Source: Streptomyces pseudovenezuelae
Lineage (GTDB): Bacteria; Actinomycetota; Actinomycetes; Streptomycetales; Streptomycetaceae
DNA: 64,000 nucleotides
Assembly (NCBI RefSeq): GCF_029892565.1
Contig: NZ_JARXVH010000007.1
Span: 496,001-560,000 of the forward strand
Direction: 5' to 3'
The translations under genes were made by a program, and so were the position numbers. This document shows, in pieces, positions 8,825 to 16,690 of this stretch (position 1 is its first letter; each line of letters opens with the position of its first letter). The notes under the pieces were generated by a model. It was not told the DNA's origin. It did no database searches and was given only the letters and a program-made list of their open reading frames with translations.

Positions 8825-9127
8825 GTGAGTGACCTACGGCTCGAAGACACGATCTTCCAGGATCTGAAGAAGACGTTCTCGTCCATCAGCGACCGGATGG
8901 AGACCACCCGCCGTACCCTCCGCGGCACGGACGCCTCCGCCGTCGGCGAGGGCAAGCTCGTCGAGGACGTTCAGGACTTCGCCGACGACTGGCAGTACGG
9001 GATCAAGCAGCTCGGCAAGCACACCCAGGGCGCCGTGAAGATGATCAACAAGATCGGGGAAAGCTTCGGCAAGCTCGACCTCGACCTGGCCGAATCCCTC
9101 AAGGCCCCCCAGAAGAAGGGCAAGTGA
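8825..9127 (+). CDS. WXG-like small helical protein of T7SS module
   Basis: 100 residues from the GTG at 8825 (MSDLRLEDTIFQDLKK). A second GTGAGTGA lies 13 bp upstream, so a slightly longer start at 8816 is possible. FADDWQYGIKQL at 52-63 fits the Phe-x3-Trp pattern and is closest to 834-1166. It is entirely helical and ends in basic KAPQKKGK. The large substrate gene starts 1 bp after its stop. A frameshifted copy of its first 20 codons lies at 13954. Confidence 0.8.
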   Translation: MSDLRLEDTIFQDLKKTFSSISDRMETTRRTLRGTDASAVGEGKLVEDVQDFADDWQYGIKQLGKHTQGAVKMINKIGESFGKLDLDLAESLKAPQKKGK

Positions 9128-9128
9128 C

Positions 9129-10382
9129 GTGACCGGGCAGCGTCCTGCCTTCCCCCACATAGGCTGGGACCCCACGCCGGGGAACGTGGAGGACACTCGG
9201 GACCTCGCCAAGCAGCTCGGCAAACTCGCCGGTGAACTGGGCACGGCCCTGGGGGAGTTGGAGCGCATCGAGTGCGGCGCCTGGAAAGGCAAGACCGCGA
9301 TCGCGTTCACCGAGTACATCGGCCAGGACGTCACTCCCCTCATCCGCAAGAGCCACGACTCCTTCGACAAGGCCTCACGCGCACTGCACCGCTGGGCCGG
9401 CGAACTCCAGGACTTCCAGCAGCGGGCCGACCGCCTGGAGAAGAGTGCCGGTGAGAAACTCGATGCCAAGTCGAAGGCCGAAGCCAAGGCCGACGGCAAA
9501 GGCAGCGACGACCTCGCCAAAACCTCCAGCGCCGTCGACGGAGTCATCCAACAGGTCCACGACCTGGAAGAGGACTACCGACAAGCCGCCCGGAAGATAA
9601 GCAAGGAACTCGACAAGGCCGGCGACATCGCCCCTGACGAACCCGGCTTCTGGGACAAGCTCGGCCACGGAATCGCGGACGCCTGGGACGCCACCGGCGA
9701 CTGGCTCAAGGAACACGCCGACATGATCAAGCTCGTCGGTGATCTGTTGAGCGATCTGAGCGGCGTCCTGGGGATGCTGGCCATCATCACCGCGCCGTTC
9801 GAGCCGATCGGCGCCATCTTCGCCGCCGCAACGGTGGTCACCAGCGGCCTGGCCCTCGTTTCACACCTCGTGGCGAAGGCAGCGGGAGCGGACGTCAGCT
9901 GGGTGAGCATCGGTTTCGACGCGCTCGGATCCATCCCTGGCATCGGTGCCTTCAGCAAGGGCGTCAAGGTCGCCGACGAGGCCACGGCACTGGCCCGCGC
10001 GACGGAACTCGGCAGAGGCTTCGAGGGTATGGCCACTACTGGACGGAACATCGTCGGCGTGGGCGAGAACGTCGCCGGAGCTGTGAGCTACACGATCAAG
10101 GGCAAGACGATCGGCCTCTTCGGCACCAAGACCGGAGGTCTCATCAAGGCCGAAGGCATCATGAACCGGATGAGCCTCGTGGCCGAGAACAATATCCGTA
10201 ACGGGCAGTTTCTCGGCACCCGTAGCATCCCAGGTCTCAAGAAGATCGACTCCATGAGCGCCCTGGGACGCGGGATCGACGCGGCCATCAAGATCGCCCC
10301 GAAGGCGTATTCGATCCCGTCGCACATTGGCGAGGCGATGCATCTGGGGGATCGTTTCGATGAGTCGGCCGCGGCGCACTGA
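9129..10382 (+). CDS. T7SS-signal substrate-like protein, 417 aa
   Basis: GTG at 9129. It opens TGQRPAFPHIGWDPTPGNVED, a diverged DPTPG head, with a WKGKTAIAF motif near residue 56 in place of GWDSDAG. A charged helical region (about 90-165) precedes hydrophobic segments (LGMLAIITAPFEPIGAIFAAATVVTSGLALVSHLV, about 215-250) and a Gly/Ala-rich C-terminal part. No toxin motif was recognised. It lies between a WXG-like gene and a PH-like/accessory pair in a four-gene plus-strand module (8825-12012). Confidence 0.8.
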   Translation: MTGQRPAFPHIGWDPTPGNVEDTRDLAKQLGKLAGELGTALGELERIECGAWKGKTAIAFTEYIGQDVTPLIRKSHDSFDKASRALHRWAGELQDFQQRADRLEKSAGEKLDAKSKAEAKADGKGSDDLAKTSSAVDGVIQQVHDLEEDYRQAARKISKELDKAGDIAPDEPGFWDKLGHGIADAWDATGDWLKEHADMIKLVGDLLSDLSGVLGMLAIITAPFEPIGAIFAAATVVTSGLALVSHLVAKAAGADVSWVSIGFDALGSIPGIGAFSKGVKVADEATALARATELGRGFEGMATTGRNIVGVGENVAGAVSYTIKGKTIGLFGTKTGGLIKAEGIMNRMSLVAENNIRNGQFLGTRSIPGLKKIDSMSALGRGIDAAIKIAPKAYSIPSHIGEAMHLGDRFDESAAAH

Positions 10383-10396
10383 GAGGACTCGAGGCT

Positions 10397-11308
10397 GTGG
10401 ACTGGTATACGCCCCCCGGCGAGACGCTGTTGATGCGGGCCAACGCCGCTTTCGCGACCGGAGTGGCACCGCGCGTGGCGGGACTCCGTTCCTTCCGCGA
10501 CGGTGAGCGGCACGACATCGAGGCTGATCTCGGCTGGCCGCCCGGCCCTGGGTTCACTCCCCGGGACAAGGTCGACCGGGCCGGGGTACGCGCCATCGAC
10601 ATCGTCCTGCTCGGCATTCCGCGGCTGCTCAACATGGTCGCGAATGTCGCCGCCCCCAGCGGCTCCCCCTTCGGTGAACCCAGCGGTCCCGGCGAGCCGC
10701 AGGAATCCGAGAACGAGGTGGACGACTTCCCCGTGATGTGGGCGGACCCGGGGACCACTGCGCGCACGCTGCCCTGGCAGCTCGACCTCGCTCGCCGGCC
10801 CAAGAAGTACCGCACGGAGTTCGTGTTGACGGATCAGCGGCTGCTCGTCCTCGGTGTGGACGCGGCGGCCGTCGCCCCGGCTCCTGCCGAAGAGCTGTGG
10901 CAGCTGCCCCGCGATTCCGTCGCGGCCATTGAGCGCATGCGCTTCTCGCAAAACGGCTCCGACGTCAGGATCCGATTCACGGACGGTTCGTGGACCCGCT
11001 GGAAGGTCGGCGAGGCGGGCAAACTGGTGGGCCGCTTCCGCGGCGAGCGCCGACCGGTGACGGAAGACGCCCTCACCCCTCAACAGCGCGAGCGCATCGC
11101 GGCACTCGTGGCCGCCCCTCCCCTCCATGTCGCCCGCTCGGTCGGCAAGGCCCTTCCGGTCACTGAACCGCCGTTGCTGGAAAGCCTTCCCGACGGCACG
11201 GTGGCGGTCGAGCTACGCGTCCCGCTCTCCAACGGCACCGAACAGACGGTCAACCGGTACCTTTCCCCGTCCGGTACGGACGTGATGCCGAAAGACGACT
11301 CGCAGTGA
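10397..11308 (+). CDS. PH-like domain protein of T7SS module
   Basis: 303 residues from GTG 10397. The N-terminal half has a short hydrophobic segment (IDIVLLGIPRLLNMVANVAA, about 63-82). The second half (about 135-215) reads YRTEFVLTDQRLLVLG, an AAIERMRFSQ strand and IRFTDGSWTRWKV, the strand pattern of bacterial PH-like domains. The protein at 19657-20349 shares the WY/VL-DxR-FxDGSW core. No enzyme motif is seen. It overlaps the accessory gene at 11305 by GTGA. Confidence 0.7.
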   Translation: MDWYTPPGETLLMRANAAFATGVAPRVAGLRSFRDGERHDIEADLGWPPGPGFTPRDKVDRAGVRAIDIVLLGIPRLLNMVANVAAPSGSPFGEPSGPGEPQESENEVDDFPVMWADPGTTARTLPWQLDLARRPKKYRTEFVLTDQRLLVLGVDAAAVAPAPAEELWQLPRDSVAAIERMRFSQNGSDVRIRFTDGSWTRWKVGEAGKLVGRFRGERRPVTEDALTPQQRERIAALVAAPPLHVARSVGKALPVTEPPLLESLPDGTVAVELRVPLSNGTEQTVNRYLSPSGTDVMPKDDSQ

Positions 11309-12012
11309 CCGACCCGATCCAACTGACTGCCACCGCCGACACACTGGTCATCCCACCGATGACGTTCGTGGTCCCAGAAGACGGCTTCCACGCACTGCCG
11401 GTGGACGCTTCCGCCGAGGAACGAGCCACGGCCACCGAGGAGTTCGTACGCGACCTCTACCCGGGCGGCGACGACACGCTCTGGCAGTCGACGGCACCTT
11501 TCTACGCCCTCGTCGCAGAGGCGATGGCGACTGCCGGGCTCGCTTACTCGGCCTTCGGCATCTTCGCCCTGGACTCCGGCGGAGTGGCCCACTGCTCCTT
11601 CACCGTCGCCGCGTACGCAACCGACCACACCGATCCGGACATCGCCGCCCAGGGCATCCTGGCAGCCCTCTGCTCCGACCCCCTGAACGACGCCCGCTGG
11701 CTCGACCTACCCTGCGGCCCGGCCGTCGCGTCCATCACGCTGCGCGAACTCACCCTCAGCCCGGAGATCACCGCGAGCGGCGATCAGGCCACGCTGATGA
11801 CCGGCCAGATCCAGGTCCATGTCCCGTTCCCCACAGGCCCGTTCACCGCGGTCTTCACCATCGACACCGCGGCGATGGACTACTGGGGCGAGTTCTGCGA
11901 CATGACGACGGCAATCCTGCAGACAGTCTCGTTCCCGGATCCGGCAGAGGCCCCGCCCGCCGCCAGTGCGGAAGACCAGTTCATGCCCTTTGCGGAGACT
12001 CCTCGCTCCTGA
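11305..12012 (+). CDS. T7SS-module accessory protein, type B
   Basis: 235 residues, GTG start overlapping the previous stop. After about 20 residues it reads FVVPEDGFHALPVDASAEE, then an acidic helical region, then LDLPCGPAVASITLRE near residue 130, then beta strands ending in ILQTVSFPDP. The protein at 16687-17355 has the matching order (MPEGFFEIPMDAEE, LPCGPAVSCI). 14952-15602 has a diverged form (ELGAGPAVRVQ). It is cytoplasmic by sequence. Its role is unknown; a chaperone-like or immunity function is a guess from its constant place in the modules. Confidence 0.75.
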   Translation: MTDPIQLTATADTLVIPPMTFVVPEDGFHALPVDASAEERATATEEFVRDLYPGGDDTLWQSTAPFYALVAEAMATAGLAYSAFGIFALDSGGVAHCSFTVAAYATDHTDPDIAAQGILAALCSDPLNDARWLDLPCGPAVASITLRELTLSPEITASGDQATLMTGQIQVHVPFPTGPFTAVFTIDTAAMDYWGEFCDMTTAILQTVSFPDPAEAPPAASAEDQFMPFAETPRS

Positions 12013-12116
12013 CCTGGCGCTGTTCCAGTCCCGAGTCCTACTGACCGAAGCGCGGCAGAAGTCGCACAGATCACAGATGGCATCCCCTTGATCCCATTAC
12101 GTCCATAACACCCAAG

Positions 12117-12204
12117 TTCGCTGGATAGTTCGCGCTGGCGAAACCCGGAACCCCACCGATACCGTTTGCTCCGTTGCTGAACACCAGTCTCACGGGGAGT
12201 CACA
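12117..12204 (+). promoter_or_regulatory. Conserved cassette leader (copy 3)
   Basis: It holds TTCGC at 12117 and 12129 (12 bp apart), hairpin TTCGC-N4-GCGAA at 12129-12142, CGATACCGTTTGCTC at 12157-12171 and CAGTCTCACGGGGAGT before the GTG start. Element order and the 28-bp TTCGC-to-CGATACC spacing equal copies 1 and 2. This points to shared transcriptional or post-transcriptional control. Confidence 0.6.
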
Positions 12205-12864
12205 GTGAAGCGCCGCACTTTGCCCACCGCTGTCGCGATCGCCGCAGCCGCAGGCATGCTGCTGACGGCTTGCGGGGGCGGGGACGACAGCTCCAAGGCC
12301 AACGACAAGATCGCGGGGGCCGATGAGGGGGCTTCGAGTTCCCCCTCGCCCTCGGCCTCCGCAACGACCGACAAGGATGCGCCGACCTTCGACCTCCCTT
12401 CGGACATCACGGTGACCGTCGAGCGGAAGTCGACCGGGGACGCGACGAAGGACGCGGTTCTGCAGGACGTGGCGTATTCGGCGCAGACGCGGCTTGAGGC
12501 CTTCGCCAAGAGTGACGGCCGGACAGCGAACATGAGCCGCTACTTCGGAGCATCGGCCTTCACCTACTGGACGCAGCGGGTTGAGACGGTCGCCAAGGCC
12601 GGGCTGACCGTCACCGGTACCTACCGGTTCTTCAATTTCGAAGTCACAGATGTGGCAAACGCCAAGACAGCCGCGGTCCGCTACTGCGAGGACCAGAGCA
12701 AGGGCTACAGCAAAGAGATCAAGACCAACAAGGTGTTGCGCACGAAGCCGAGCAACAAGGACTTCATCCTCTACACCCTTCAGGCCGCCAAGGATTCCCG
12801 CGGTGACTGGCAGGTGACGCAGCAGAGCTGGAAGAAGGCGGACGCGTCATGCGTGCAGGGGTGA
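12205..12864 (+). CDS. Lipoprotein, cassette copy 3
   Basis: 219 residues from GTG 12205. The N-terminus MKRRTLPTAVAIAAAAGMLLTACGGGDDSS is nearly identical to copy 1. TGDATKDAVLQDVAYSAQ, YCEDQSKGYSKE and a DWQVTQQSW tail match the family. The signal peptide is more conserved among the three copies than the mature part, suggesting duplication followed by divergence outside the export signal. It overlaps the secreted partner by 16 bp. Confidence 0.85.
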   Translation: MKRRTLPTAVAIAAAAGMLLTACGGGDDSSKANDKIAGADEGASSSPSPSASATTDKDAPTFDLPSDITVTVERKSTGDATKDAVLQDVAYSAQTRLEAFAKSDGRTANMSRYFGASAFTYWTQRVETVAKAGLTVTGTYRFFNFEVTDVANAKTAAVRYCEDQSKGYSKEIKTNKVLRTKPSNKDFILYTLQAAKDSRGDWQVTQQSWKKADASCVQG

Positions 12865-13886
12865 CGGCAGTGGTCGCCCGTCCCGTTCTTGGCACGGTGG
12901 CCGCCCTGAGCTTTGTCGTGGCGCTCGGGACCGTCCACCCGGCGTATGCCGGTGATGCCGAGGTCGGAAACGATCAGGGCAACACGCAACAGCCGGCCAA
13001 GCCGAACACGGACGCCGGCGCCGACTCGGACAGCGGCACCATCGGCGCCCACATCCGCATCAGTCAGAAAAAGACCGGCTCGTCTTCCTCCACGACGACC
13101 ACCACGTCCTCGAACGCCAACTGGAAGCCCCCCGTCTGCTGGTACGAGCCGATGTACTCCCCCGAGGAATACGAGGAGTTCATCAAGACCTCGTACAAGG
13201 GCGCGCAGGAACCCGCGGCGAGCTACGCCAAAGAACGGGCCGACGAGGAATACCACAAGGGCGACAAGGGCTTGTGGTGGCAGGTGAAGTTCCGGGACGA
13301 CAGCTTCACCGAGGCGTGCCCCGTCACGACGGACAACTGGGAGCTCTGGGTTCCTCCGGCCCAGCCGAGACCGGAACCGAACCAGCTGACTCCGCAGATC
13401 CTCTCCGAACTGGCCTACAACTCCACGAAGTTGCCCACCCCGCCGGTGGAACTGAGCCCGCGCGCGGACCGGCTCATCGTGAACCTCGGCACCCGGGTGA
13501 AACTCGAGAACGACTTCGACCGCGTGTGGACGACGGCCAGCATCAACTACAAGGGTGTCCAGATGGCGGCCACCACGGTCGCAACCCCCGTCGCCCTCAA
13601 AGTCCAGGCCGGCAGCGCGGACGCCGACCCGCAGAGCTGCACGTACGACCTCGTCAAGGCCAAGAACGGCTACACGGTCGACAGTACGGACGCGGCCTGC
13701 AACATCACCTACCGCCGCTCGTCCGGCAACGACACCTACCCCTTCAAGGCATCGATCACCTGGAAAGTGACCTGGACCGACTCCGCCGACCCCGACGGAG
13801 CACCGCAGCAACCGGCTCTGCCGGACGGCCTGTCCACGTACGAGCAGGACGTGACCGTGAAGGAAATCCAGGCCGTCAACCGCTGA
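12849..13886 (+). CDS. Secreted protein partnered with lipoprotein 3
   Basis: 345 residues, ATG at 12849. Signal peptide about 1-35 (VVARPVLGTVAALSFVVALG), then a Ser/Thr linker, then WKPPVCWYEPMYSPEEYEEF near residue 92. LTPQILSELAYNSTKLP, a Cys pair and the tail VTVKEIQAVNR follow. It aligns end-to-end with 2223-3269, although residues in between differ widely. It is Sec-exported and mostly beta, with no known catalytic motif. A terminator hairpin follows 10 bp after the stop. Confidence 0.82.
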   Translation: MRAGVTAVVARPVLGTVAALSFVVALGTVHPAYAGDAEVGNDQGNTQQPAKPNTDAGADSDSGTIGAHIRISQKKTGSSSSTTTTTSSNANWKPPVCWYEPMYSPEEYEEFIKTSYKGAQEPAASYAKERADEEYHKGDKGLWWQVKFRDDSFTEACPVTTDNWELWVPPAQPRPEPNQLTPQILSELAYNSTKLPTPPVELSPRADRLIVNLGTRVKLENDFDRVWTTASINYKGVQMAATTVATPVALKVQAGSADADPQSCTYDLVKAKNGYTVDSTDAACNITYRRSSGNDTYPFKASITWKVTWTDSADPDGAPQQPALPDGLSTYEQDVTVKEIQAVNR

Positions 13887-13895
13887 CGAACCCGT

Positions 13896-13926
13896 GCACG
13901 GCCCGCCTGCAAAGCCCGGGCCGTGC
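13896..13926 (+). terminator. Rho-independent-type hairpin after cassette 3
   Basis: Perfect 10-bp stem GCACGGCCCG / CGGGCCGTGC around an 11-nt loop, 10 bp after the stop of the secreted protein. There is no U-tract, as usual for Streptomyces. Confidence 0.6.
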
Positions 13927-13953
13927 GCCGCGCGTAGGAAACCGGACCCCGCC

Positions 13954-14028
13954 ATGAGCGACCTGCGCCTGGAAGACACGATTTCCAGGACCTGAAGAAG
14001 CCCTCTTCTCCATAAGCGACGGGACCCA
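13954..14028 (+). pseudogene. 5' remnant of a WXG-like gene
   Basis: ATGAGCGACCTGCGCCTGGA at 13954 encodes MSDLRLEDT, as in the gene at 8825. One base is missing after codon 9, giving a stop within five codons. Beyond the gap the sequence resumes FQDLKK and FSSISD in another frame. Homology ends near 14028. The same position after the other cassettes is held by a full module, so a fourth module has been lost here. Confidence 0.65.
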
Positions 14029-14581
14029 AGGGAATCTGTCTCCGTCTGCACAGCGGCGACTCAGGCAACCCGGGGACAGCTCTCAGCAATCCGCAACCGC
14101 ACATTGAGGCGCGAGAAGACCCCAACGAGCCGTGGCCCTGAGACAAGGCGAGCGGCGGTATCGCCGATGTCTGAAGCGCCACGGGCAAGCGGCCGGTCTC
14201 GTTCACCGACGCCGCGGTCGTATCGACGGCTAATCCAGCGGTCCGGCGCGTGTTCGACACCCGCCTCCTGCCCCTGCCGCGTTGGCGCAATTTCCGCAGG
14301 CGCTCGCGTTCCTGTGTGCGCCGCTGCTCGGCCTGAGCACGGCGACACCGATGGAGGATCCAGCCGACGGCGCTGTCGTACCGGAAAGCAAGCAACGAGG
14401 CGCAGGCCACCGGGACTTCCGACAGCCGTCATCAACTCGAAGGCAGCGCCCATGACCCAAGGCGCACCGGGTCGGCTGAGCAGTGTCGGAGCAGTTGTCC
14501 GGGCGAACCACCGCCAAGGACCCAGGCCCAACAGGACCACCGCCACGTCGGCGACCACGGCAACCGCGACGACGAGGATCC
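14029..14581. other. Degenerate region, no intact gene seen
   Basis: About 550 bp between two remnants. On the minus strand, fragments in two frames encode a hydrophobic stretch (VVADVAVVLLGLGPWRWF near 14540) and an Arg/Glu-rich helix (AEQRRTQERERLRKL near 14320). Together these resemble a decayed membrane protein like 17352-17930. No start, RBS or single frame covers both, so I do not call a gene. Confidence 0.4.
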
Positions 14582-14607
14582 CGAGCCCCGCACCGGTGCG
14601 GGGCTCG
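14582..14607 (-). terminator. 26-bp perfect palindrome, probable terminator
   Basis: CGAGCCCCGCACC followed directly by its reverse complement, at the 3' side of the minus-strand accessory genes (15602 to 14608). Very GC-rich with no loop-outs, so it would fold into a strong hairpin. Termination is inferred from position. Confidence 0.5.
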
Positions 14608-14939
14608 CGGTCACCAGTCCTGTCAGTCCCAGTGCAGCATTCGCGCCACGGTGTCGATCAACTCGACCATCCGGTTGCCCAGCTGTGTCTCAGGATCGGA
14701 GGCCTCGCGCTTGCGATGCCGTCCGGGCCGACGGACATCGTGGAGAGATAGAGCTTGTTACCGCCGACACGGTAGGCGTCTTTCGCCTTGCGCTGGAGGT
14801 CACCCCGGAACGTCAGATCGGTATGGGCGACGATGGTCGGGTCCCGGTCCTCCGGGTCCAGTGGGATCTGGAACCAACCGTCCGGGACGACGAGGTTGTA
14901 GCCCCTGTGCGGCTAGCCGAACTGGTCGGCGGTCTTCAT
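14608..14939 (-). pseudogene. Broken type A accessory gene
   Basis: ATG at 14939 reads MKTADQFG and meets TAG at codon 9. The same frame continues PHRGYNLVVPDGWFQIPLDPEDRD and later YRVGGNKLYLSTMSVGPDG. This matches the head of 16127-16690 (YRLLVPRDWFRIDL). The frame is then lost and the last 100 residues of the family are missing. It would be the gene after 14952-15602, 12 bp downstream. Confidence 0.65.
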
Positions 14940-14951
14940 TGCGCGCCTCCG

Positions 14952-15602
14952 TCAGTGGGGGCTGCGGTACCCCCCCCCCGCTGCGAGCGGAGTAATGCGC
15001 AGGGTCCGAACCGCCTCGTCGGCCAGTTCCGTGATCTGCTCGGTGAGAGCGACCTTCTCCCAGGTCACCGTGACCACGACGAGGCTCTGCAGGTCGGCCG
15101 GAAAGACGGCGTACCTGACGAACTCGGTGATCTTGCGGCCGAAGCCCAACACGCGCTTCACCTGGAGCATGGCCTGTACTCGCACGGCTGGTCCGGCGCC
15201 CAGTTCGAGACGGGTGATCTGCGGCTCGCCCGTGACCTGGGCGTTCCCCCACTCCAGAAGCAACGGGGTGACCTCGCCCGCCTCTGGGCGCGGCACGCCC
15301 TCGTCTCCGTAGGAATCGACCATGAGGTTGGCCAGAGCCTCCCCGGCCTCGGAGTAGTAGGCCGCGGCGAGGGTGGGCACGTCCTCGTTGAGGTCGACGG
15401 CCCGTTCGACCATGTCTTCGAAGACCGCGTTCCTCTCGATCTCCAGGGCGAGGGGGTTGAGGCTGTTCACCACCTCGGTGGCCAGCGCCTTGGCCTCAGC
15501 CTTCGTACCTTCGCGCAGCGTCAGGTCGATCCAACCCGGCTGGAAGTCGAAAGCGCACTCGAAGGTCTCCTCCAGCGGAGTGCCGTCGTCCGGTGCGGTC
15601 AT
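14952..15602 (-). CDS. T7SS-module accessory protein, type B (diverged)
   Basis: ATG at 15602 with AAGGGACAG upstream gives 216 residues beginning MTAPDDGTPLEETFECAFDF. It has FQPGWIDLTLRE near residue 18, acidic helices, and ELGAGPAVRVQAM near 135, equivalent to the LPCGPAVS motif of 11305 and 16687. A run of 10 G on the coding strand (14979-14970) lies eight codons before the stop, making the C-terminus prone to frameshift. Function unknown. Confidence 0.7.
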   Translation of the reverse strand: MTAPDDGTPLEETFECAFDFQPGWIDLTLREGTKAEAKALATEVVNSLNPLALEIERNAVFEDMVERAVDLNEDVPTLAAAYYSEAGEALANLMVDSYGDEGVPRPEAGEVTPLLLEWGNAQVTGEPQITRLELGAGPAVRVQAMLQVKRVLGFGRKITEFVRYAVFPADLQSLVVVTVTWEKVALTEQITELADEAVRTLRITPLAAGGGYRSPH

Positions 15603-15634
15603 GCTCTGTCCCTTCGTGCGGGCACGGTCCTGGT

Positions 15635-16096
15635 TCAGCCGAGGCCCTTGATGGCGCTGTCTCCACCGCGCAAGCTCAGCTCGTTCTTGGCCAATCCCCA
15701 ATTCCTATTGCCCGGCTTGAGGATCTTGAGGTTCTCGCCCCAGGCCTTTGAGAACGGCTCCATGAACGGCTCCATGAACGACTTCCAGATGTCACCCTTC
15801 CCGAGTTTGAACTGCTTTCCGGAAAGTCGTCGCAGATTCTTGTCGGCACGGCTGACCTGACGTGCGGTACGCGCCACACCGGCCCTCCCGATCTTGACCA
15901 GCGCGCCCTTGGCGAACTTGCCCGCGATTTTCGAGAATCCCTTGCCTACGCCCATCAGAACGAACCCGATAGCAGGCAGTCCACACGGTCGGCCGCCCGC
16001 TTCTGCCGGCAGAAGCCGGTCAGCGCACCCTGGCGTCGACCGCACCGGAACCGTGGGCGCCGAAGGCGATCTCTCGGACGGTGTTTCCGGGAACAC
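15635..16096 (-). pseudogene. 3' fragment of a T7SS-signal substrate gene
   Basis: An open frame ending at 15635 encodes MGVGKGFSKIAGKFAKGALV and further basic, Gly-rich sequence like the C-terminal region of 17982-19277 and 4531-6009. It includes a repeated FMEPFMEPF. The DPTPGDP head, helical domain and hydrophobic segment are absent. The first 47 residues of the frame look non-coding, so the homologous part begins near 15955. It may be a free-standing small gene, but truncation is more likely. It lies 32 bp upstream of the accessory gene at 14952-15602. Confidence 0.5.
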
Positions 16097-16126
16097 TCAA
16101 AGGCCTTTCGGGACCAGCCAGGGGTG

Positions 16127-16690
16127 TCACACGATCCAGCGCAAAGACTCACCGATAGCCGAACACAGCCGGTACATCGGCCCTGTCGTCCCGCTCAGAG
16201 GTACCGCGAATCCGAGGACCAGGTAACCGACAGCTCCGGGCATCTGGACGTACAGATCCATGGTTGTCGGCGTGCGGATTCGTACTGTCTCTCCCGCCGG
16301 AAGCTCGATGGTCGATACCTCGGTGTCGTGTGCGTCTCCTCCTCCCCTCGCCTCGAACGACTCTCGTAGTTCGTCGGGTGTGAGAGACCCGGTGCGAGGG
16401 ATCAGGGACACGATGAGCGAAGCGGGGAGAATCCCACCGTCGTCCAGCTCCGGCCTGAGGAAGAACTCCAGGGCGCCGTTCCTGACACCGGCTTCCGCGG
16501 TGTTGCGAAGGGTCGCCCAGACCTCCTGCTTGGTCTCGGCCGGAGCGCTCCTGCCCTCGGTCTGATGGTCCACGAAGGTCTTCAGTTGTGCGCGCCAGCG
16601 GTCCTGTGTGAGGTCGATACGGAACCAGTCCCGGGGGACCAGGAGCCGGTAGTCGCTCGGAGGGAGTGTCGTGTCGGATTGCGGAGTCAT
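16127..16690 (-). CDS. T7SS-module accessory protein, type A
   Basis: 187 residues from ATG 16690, overlapping the upstream stop as ATGA. It opens YRLLVPRDWFRIDLTQDRW (about residue 14), followed by a helix and a beta-rich half ending in YLVLGFAVPLSGTTGPMYRL. It is the intact homologue of the remnant at 14608-14939 and a relative of 6015-6707. It is the last of four minus-strand genes beginning with WXG-like 19274-19579. Confidence 0.75.
   Translation of the reverse strand: MTPQSDTTLPPSDYRLLVPRDWFRIDLTQDRWRAQLKTFVDHQTEGRSAPAETKQEVWATLRNTAEAGVRNGALEFFLRPELDDGGILPASLIVSLIPRTGSLTPDELRESFEARGGGDAHDTEVSTIELPAGETVRIRTPTTMDLYVQMPGAVGYLVLGFAVPLSGTTGPMYRLCSAIGESLRWIV

Noticed and set aside
12780..14051. 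A 423-codon minus-strand frame opposite the secreted protein
   Set aside because: Shares the coding DNA of 12849-13886, whose signal peptide and conserved motifs prove the plus strand.
14582..14607. Palindrome as a site-specific recombination site
   Set aside because: Position at the end of the minus-strand genes fits a terminator better, and no recombinase gene is near.
15635..16096. Fragment as an intact 153-residue secreted protein
   Set aside because: The first 47 residues look non-coding and the rest matches the C-terminal part of a longer family.
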